This document shows positions 29,319 to 33,226 of a stretch of 33,226 nucleotides of DNA, piece by piece. How positions within the stretch are numbered: the stretch's first letter is position 1; every line of letters starts with the position of its first letter. This DNA comes from Rhodospirillaceae bacterium. GTDB taxonomy: Bacteria > Pseudomonadota > Alphaproteobacteria > Bin65. Both the position numbers and the translations under genes were made by a program. The stretch lies in contig JAPOST010000105.1 in assembly GCA_026709535.1 (NCBI GenBank), positions 1 through 33,226 of the forward strand, given 5' to 3'. The notes under the pieces are model-generated. The model ran no database searches and was not told the DNA's origin. It saw only the letters and a program-made list of their open reading frames with translations.

Positions 29319-30267
29319 TGGCGGCTCACGAAACATTCTGGTTATCCGTTTGGGCGCACTGGGCGACTTCGTGCTGTCGTTCGGACCGATGGCCGCAATC
29401 CGCGCGCATCACCGCAAAGACCGGATCACCTTGCTGACAACCGATCCGTTTCGGGATCTCGCCGACAGCAGCGGCTATTTCGATGAGGTATGGACCGGCG
29501 GCCGGCCCCGACGCTTCACACCAGACTGGTTCCGCCTGGGCAAACGCCTGAAGAAAGGCGGTTTCGACCGGGTGTACGATCTTCAGACGTCCAGGCGATC
29601 GCGGGCTTACTACTGGATGATGAAGCCGGTGGAATGGAGCGGCAATATCGCTGGCGCCAGCCATCCGGACCCCAATCCCGACCGGCACGCGCTGCATACC
29701 GTGGAGCGGCAGCGAGGCCAGTTGGCGGCCGCGGGGATCGACGCCGTCCCGGCTGGCGACGTCAGCTGGATCACGGCGCCGGTGGACGAATTCGACCTTT
29801 CGGGCTCCTATGTGCTGATCGTGCCGGGCGGGTCGGCTCACCGTCCCGCCAAGCGCTGGCCCGCGGATCGCTACCTGAACCTTTGTCGCCGCCTGATTCG
29901 CAGCGGTCGGACCCCTGTCCTGATTGGCGGGTCGGAAGATGCCGCGCTGCTGGCTGCCATCTCGACAACTGATCTGGCCATCATCAACCTTGTCGGCCAG
30001 ACCAGTCTCGAACAGATTGCCGTTTTGGCTCGTCAAGCAGAGGCTGCCATTGGCAATGATACCGGCCCGATGCATCTGGTCGCCATGACGGGCTGCCCGA
30101 GTCTGGTGCTTTTTTCGAGCAGTTCCGATCCGGCATTGTGCGCGCCGAGGCCGGGACTTCAGGGCGGCGCGGTTGACATCCTGCGTCGGCGCGCACTGGA
30201 AGCGCTGTCGGTCGATACCGTGATGGAGCGGTTGGAGGCGCTGTCGGGCAGCAGAGACAGCGCTTGA
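29311..30267 (+). CDS. Glycosyltransferase family 9 (heptosyltransferase-like)
   Basis: This is a GT9 protein of about 318 residues, a family that adds heptose or related sugars to the LPS core from ADP-sugars. It opens with ILVIRLGALGDFVLSFGPM and has VYDLQTSRRS, the central IVPGGSAHRPAKRWPADRY and IGNDTGPMHLVAMTGCPSLV, all diagnostic. I chose ATG 29311 (MPDGGSRN), overlapping the GT4 stop, over the open frame from 29278. The thrS promoter's -35 element lies across its stop codon. Specific acceptor unknown; pairing with GT4 points to core oligosaccharide assembly. Confidence 0.92.
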   Translation: MPDGGSRNILVIRLGALGDFVLSFGPMAAIRAHHRKDRITLLTTDPFRDLADSSGYFDEVWTGGRPRRFTPDWFRLGKRLKKGGFDRVYDLQTSRRSRAYYWMMKPVEWSGNIAGASHPDPNPDRHALHTVERQRGQLAAAGIDAVPAGDVSWITAPVDEFDLSGSYVLIVPGGSAHRPAKRWPADRYLNLCRRLIRSGRTPVLIGGSEDAALLAAISTTDLAIINLVGQTSLEQIAVLARQAEAAIGNDTGPMHLVAMTGCPSLVLFSSSSDPALCAPRPGLQGGAVDILRRRALEALSVDTVMERLEALSGSRDSA

Positions 30268-30292
30268 CATGGGCACGGCCGCTGCCGATATT
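30264..30292 (+). promoter_or_regulatory. Sigma-70-type promoter of the thrS leader
   Basis: TTGACA (30264-30269) and GATATT (30287-30292) are separated by exactly 17 bp. The -35 matches consensus fully and overlaps the stop codon of the GT9 gene. Transcription would begin near 30299, within a few bases of the leader-peptide ATG at 30303, so the leader mRNA would be leaderless or nearly so. Confidence 0.75.
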
Positions 30293-30302
30293 CCACAACG
30301 TG

Positions 30303-30362
30303 ATGTTCAAGCGCCCTACCATTGAGACGACCGCGACGACTACCCTTCTGGAGGGTCCGTAG
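30303..30362 (+). CDS. Threonine-rich thrS leader peptide
   Basis: A 19-codon frame reads [19 protein letters not shown] and ends at TAG (30360-30362). Six residues are Thr, five of them packed at codons 9-14 (ACG ACC GCG ACG ACT ACC). It lies between a strong promoter and a Rho-independent terminator that precedes thrS. Its Thr codons overlap the first arm of the leader hairpins, and its stop codon falls just past the second arm, exactly where ribosome position would decide the RNA fold. Its role is to sense charged tRNA-Thr by ribosome stalling. No strong Shine-Dalgarno is present; near-leaderless initiation is likely. Too short for similarity searches, so the call rests on codon content and RNA architecture. 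Confidence 0.85.
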   Translation: MFKRPTIETTATTTLLEGP

Positions 30363-30426
30363 CGCGGTTGGCGTGTGCAAATGTCCAACCTGCAGACCCT
30401 CCCGGCTAGCGCTCGGAGGGTTTTTT
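30342..30426 (+). promoter_or_regulatory. thrS transcription attenuator with mutually exclusive hairpins
   Basis: Region 1, ACCCT (30342-30346), pairs with AGGGT (30352-30356). Region 2, GGAGGGTC (30350-30357), can instead pair with region 3, GACCCTCC (30395-30402), as antiterminator; this stem would enclose a GGTTGG/CCAACC hairpin (30366-30371 with 30385-30390). Region 3 is also the left arm of the terminator. Ribosomes stalled at Thr codons (30327-30344) would mask region 1 and free region 2 for the antiterminator, giving thrS expression. Ribosomes reaching the TAG would cover region 2 and let the terminator form. This is the classical amino-acid-operon logic, applied to an aminoacyl-tRNA synthetase. 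Confidence 0.85.
30395..30426 (+). terminator. Attenuator terminator upstream of thrS
   Basis: ACCCTCC (30396-30402) and GGAGGGT (30415-30421) form a perfect 7-bp stem leading into an uninterrupted T6 run (30421-30426). It lies 54 bp before the thrS ATG on the sense strand, so it would stop transcription before thrS unless disrupted. Confidence 0.9.
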
Positions 30427-30480
30427 GATACCTGTCGCTGCAATGCTCAGGACCAAGGCATCCAACCGGTAATTGACCCG

Positions 30481-32415
30481 ATGGCAGACCAACCGATCAA
30501 TATTTCGCTTCCCGATGGCAGTATCCGGCAGTTTCCTGCCCCGGTGACCGGAGCGGATGTTGCCGCCTCCATCGGCCCCGGTCTGGCCAAGGCGGCCCTA
30601 GCCATCAGGCTCAACGGAGATCTGCGCGACCTGAACCGGCTGATCAACGATGACGCGGCGGTCGAGATCGTCACGATCAAGGACGATGAGGCGCTGGAAC
30701 TGATCCGTCACGACGCCGCCCATATCCTCGCCGAAGCCGTGCAGGAACTGTTCCCGGGCACGCAGATCACTTTTGGCCCGGCGACGGAGCACGGCTTCTA
30801 CTACGACTTTCACCGCACCGAGCAGTTCACGCCGGACGATTTCGAGGCCATCGAAGCGAGAATGCGGGAGATCGTGGACAGGAACGAAGCAATCATCCGT
30901 GAGGTTTGGGATCGGGATGACGCTATCGGATTCTTCAAGAGAGAGGGCGAGCAGTTCAAGGCCGAGTGGGTCAGCGAACTGTCGGCCGACGAAGAATTGA
31001 CGATGTACCGCCAAGGCGACTGGATCGACCTGTGTCGTGGCCCGCACCTGCCATCGACGGGCAAGCTCCCCAAGGCGTTCAAGCTGACGAAGTTGGCGGG
31101 CTCCTATTGGCGTGGCCAAGCGGACAATGCTCGACTTCAACGCATCTACGGTACCATCTGGCGCAACGAAAAGGAACTGAAAGCCTACCTTGCCATGCTT
31201 GAGGAGGCAGAAAAGCGTGATCATCGCCGCCTAGGCCGAGAGATGGGCCTGTTTCATATCCAGGAAGAAGCCGCTGGCAGCGTCTTCTGGCATCCCAAGG
31301 GCTGGACGCTGTATCGCTTGTGCGAGGAATACGTCCGTGCCCGTCTGGAGAAGGCTGGCTATGTCGAAGTGAAGACACCCCAAATGATCGATCGCGTCCT
31401 GTGGGAGCGGTCCGGCCACTGGGAAAAATTCCGGGAGAACATGTTCACGGCCAAGGACGCCGGCGAAAAAACGCTCGCCCTCAAGCCCATGAATTGCCCG
31501 GGCCATGTCCAGGTGTTCAAGCACCAGGGCATCCTGAGCTATCGCGACCTTCCGCTACGCATGGCAGAGTTCGGCTCGTGCCATCGCAACGAACCCTCGG
31601 GTGCATTGCACGGCATCATGCGGGTGCGTGCGTTCACGCAGGACGATGCTCACATCTTTTGTACTCCGGAGCAGATCAACTCGGAATCCAAGGCTTTCTG
31701 TGATCTCCTGACCTCCGTTTACAACGACTTTGGCTATGACGACATCCTGGTGAAGTTTGCTGACCGGCCGCCGGTACGCGCTGGTGATGACGAGACGTGG
31801 GACAGGGCCGAGGCGGCGCTAAAGGAAGCGATCGAGGCGGCAGACATTCCTTATGAGATGAATGCCGGCGAAGGAGCGTTTTACGGTCCGAAGCTCGAAT
31901 TCGTCCTCCGCGACGCGATCGGGCGTGACTGGCAATGCGGTACGCTGCAAGTGGATTATGTACTACCGGAGCGGCTTGATGCCTCCTATATTGGCGAGGA
32001 TGGCAGAAAGCACCGACCGGTCATGTTGCACAGGGCGATTCTCGGCTCTTTCGAGCGGTTCATCGGTATTCTGATCGAGAATTACGCCGGTCGCCTTCCC
32101 CTGTGGCTTGCTCCGGTGCAGGTGGTTGTTGCCGCAATCGTAAGCGACGCCGACGCCTATGCAGAAGAAGTCGCCGAGGCTCTCCGAAATGCCGGATTGC
32201 GCGTGGAAACCGATCTGCGCAACGAAAAGATCAGCTACAAGGTCCGGGAACATTCGAACGCGAAAGTCCCGGTGATTGCCGTAGTTGGTCGTAACGAAGC
32301 CGAAGAAAAAACGGTTTCTTTGCGTAGATTGGGAAAAAGGGAGCAGGAAGTGCTTGCCTTAAACGCCGCGGTCGATACACTTGTGAAAGACTCTGCGTTC
32401 CCGATCCAACAATAA
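30481..32415 (+). CDS. thrS: Threonyl-tRNA synthetase
   Basis: ThrS charges tRNA-Thr and edits Ser-tRNA-Thr. From ATG 30481 it is 644 residues, the normal full length. It has an N-terminal TGS domain ([20 protein letters not shown]) and an editing domain with HDAAH near residue 77 and [12 protein letters not shown]. The class II catalytic core has the zinc-binding Cys in MNCPGH near residue 337, motif 2 [20 protein letters not shown] and motif 3 [11 protein letters not shown] near 517. The anticodon-binding domain starts near [20 protein letters not shown]. The frame is open back to 30322, but that part covers the attenuator and is not family-like. infC follows, an arrangement widely conserved in bacteria. 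Confidence 0.97.
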   Translation: MADQPINISLPDGSIRQFPAPVTGADVAASIGPGLAKAALAIRLNGDLRDLNRLINDDAAVEIVTIKDDEALELIRHDAAHILAEAVQELFPGTQITFGPATEHGFYYDFHRTEQFTPDDFEAIEARMREIVDRNEAIIREVWDRDDAIGFFKREGEQFKAEWVSELSADEELTMYRQGDWIDLCRGPHLPSTGKLPKAFKLTKLAGSYWRGQADNARLQRIYGTIWRNEKELKAYLAMLEEAEKRDHRRLGREMGLFHIQEEAAGSVFWHPKGWTLYRLCEEYVRARLEKAGYVEVKTPQMIDRVLWERSGHWEKFRENMFTAKDAGEKTLALKPMNCPGHVQVFKHQGILSYRDLPLRMAEFGSCHRNEPSGALHGIMRVRAFTQDDAHIFCTPEQINSESKAFCDLLTSVYNDFGYDDILVKFADRPPVRAGDDETWDRAEAALKEAIEAADIPYEMNAGEGAFYGPKLEFVLRDAIGRDWQCGTLQVDYVLPERLDASYIGEDGRKHRPVMLHRAILGSFERFIGILIENYAGRLPLWLAPVQVVVAAIVSDADAYAEEVAEALRNAGLRVETDLRNEKISYKVREHSNAKVPVIAVVGRNEAEEKTVSLRRLGKREQEVLALNAAVDTLVKDSAFPIQQ

Positions 32416-32437
32416 GGCAAAGTTTACAGTGTCAATC

Positions 32438-32462
32438 AGTGCTCCGGGTCGCGCGGAGCGCT
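32438..32462 (+). terminator. Weak hairpin between thrS and infC
   Basis: AGTGCTCCG and CGGAGCGCT pair (one T-G wobble) over a 7-nt loop, followed after a short gap by TTTT. It could reduce read-through from thrS into infC or be a processing site. The T-run is short and displaced, so termination would be partial at best. Confidence 0.35.
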
Positions 32463-32526
32463 GCTTTTGGCGTTTGTCGGATTGATGATCGGTCCGGCCG
32501 ACCGAACAGAGAAAGGAAGCAAACCC

Positions 32527-33063
32527 ATACGACGCCCATCCAGTCCGATCGCGCCGGTCCATGAAGGCCCGCGCATCAACGATATGATCCGAGTTCCATC
32601 CGTCCGTCTGATAGACGAGAAAGGCAACCAGGTTGGCATTGTGCCTGCCGACGAAGCCCGCGACCGCGCTGCAGATGTCGGCATGGATCTGGTTGAAGTT
32701 TCTCCAAACGCCGAGCCGCCGGTCTGCAAGATTACCGACTATGGCAAGCTGAAGTACGAGCAACAGAAGAAGAAGAACGAAGCTCGGAAAAAGCAGAAGA
32801 CCATCGACGTCAAGGAAATCAAGATGCGCCCGAACATCGACACGCATGACTATGACGTGAAGATGCGCGCCATCTACAAGTTTCTGGGAGAAGGCGACAA
32901 GGTGAAGGTCACCCTGCGCTTTCGTGGCCGTGAACTCGCCCATCAGGATCTCGGCATGAAACTTCTGGAAAAGGTCCGCGACGCGTTGGAAGATCAAGCC
33001 AAGGTCGAGCAGTTTCCGAAGCTTGAAGGCCGCCAGATGACGATGGTGATGGCACCCCGCTGA
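32527..33063 (+). CDS. infC: Translation initiation factor IF-3, probable AUA start
   Basis: IF-3 binds the 30S subunit, checks the start codon and prevents premature 50S joining. The frame contains the standard N-domain start [36 protein letters not shown], the C-domain [20 protein letters not shown] and [13 protein letters not shown] place the start at ATA (32527): it gives [19 protein letters not shown], a 178-residue protein of normal IF-3 length, and lies 7 bp after AAGGAAG (32513-32519). An ATG upstream (32485) would add 14 residues that span this Shine-Dalgarno and look unlike IF-3. infC starts are typically non-AUG (AUU, AUC, AUA), allowing IF-3 to repress its own translation. Confidence 0.93.
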   Translation: MRRPSSPIAPVHEGPRINDMIRVPSVRLIDEKGNQVGIVPADEARDRAADVGMDLVEVSPNAEPPVCKITDYGKLKYEQQKKKNEARKKQKTIDVKEIKMRPNIDTHDYDVKMRAIYKFLGEGDKVKVTLRFRGRELAHQDLGMKLLEKVRDALEDQAKVEQFPKLEGRQMTMVMAPR

Positions 33064-33114
33064 GTGAGTCTCGGTCTGCCGGTCTTGACCGTGGCGGTTC
33101 TGGCGTCTAGCGTC

Positions 33115-33226
33115 ATGATGATGAGCGAAGAGCGGGACAACGCCCTGGCGATTGCCGAGTTGCGGGGTGATCTGGTGGCTGTCCGGGCGGAGACGCAGGC
33201 CATGGAATCACGGATTGAGTCACGCA
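33115..33226 (+). CDS. Start of a coiled-coil protein, cut by the window edge
   Basis: Three in-frame ATGs (33115, 33118, 33121) open a frame that runs off the window: MMMSEERDNALAIAELRGDL followed by VAVRAETQAMESRIESR. It is highly charged with heptad-like hydrophobic spacing, suggesting a coiled coil. TTGACC (33085-33090) with TAGCGT at 17-bp spacing could be a promoter, which would make the message almost leaderless. Family not recognisable from 37 residues. Confidence 0.45.
   Translation, partial: MMMSEERDNALAIAELRGDLVAVRAETQAMESRIESR

Noticed and set aside
30299..30430. T-box riboswitch for thrS
   Set aside because: No T-box sequence or specifier loop; the Thr-rich reading frame and simple alternative hairpins explain the region better.

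Overview
The window is GC-rich chromosomal DNA from an alphaproteobacterium, most likely of the Rhodospirillales type. This rests on the dnaA-dnaN-recF-gyrB cluster, the style of the MutS, MaeB, DapB and ThrS proteins, the thrS-infC pair and the small alphaproteobacterial families present. It combines intact core genes with an unusually high density of broken accessory genes.

Layout. (1) 1-5390 is a decaying mobile-element remnant. It holds two long palindromes sharing a core, a MobF (TrwC/TraA-type) relaxase-helicase broken by at least four frameshifts, a broken DUF2493 gene, and a 45-nt 3' half of an initiator tRNA (fMet) abutting mutS, which looks like an attachment-site scar. (2) 5391-13931 holds mutS, maeB, a broken DUF2244 gene, dapB, a PIN-toxin fragment without a start codon, thpR and a TesA-like esterase. 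(3) 14054-18236 holds an ABC ATPase plus an FtsX-type permease (YbbA/YbbP-like), then a BI-1/YccA membrane protein with a good terminator and an internally deleted IS630-family transposase. (4) 18940-25955, all on the minus strand, is the replication cluster: a rhodanese-like gene, dnaA, dnaN, recF, gyrB. Upstream of it is an AT-rich gap with direct repeats spaced exactly 20 bp. (5) 26356-30267 holds a YeeZ-like SDR protein, an ABHD10-like hydrolase overlapping it convergently, and two envelope glycosyltransferases (GT4, GT9). (6) 30264-33226 holds thrS, infC and the start of a coiled-coil ORF.

The most interesting signal is in front of thrS. A consensus-like promoter drives a 19-codon leader peptide, [19 protein letters not shown], with six Thr codons. 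It is followed by mutually exclusive hairpins ending in a T6 terminator, i.e. a ribosome-mediated transcription attenuator for threonyl-tRNA synthetase. Downstream, infC seems to start at a rare AUA codon behind a good Shine-Dalgarno, the kind of start that permits IF3 autoregulation. The second theme is concentrated gene decay (relaxase, DUF2493, DUF2244, PIN, IS630) beside fully open housekeeping genes. All calls were made by eye from sequence; no database search was run.
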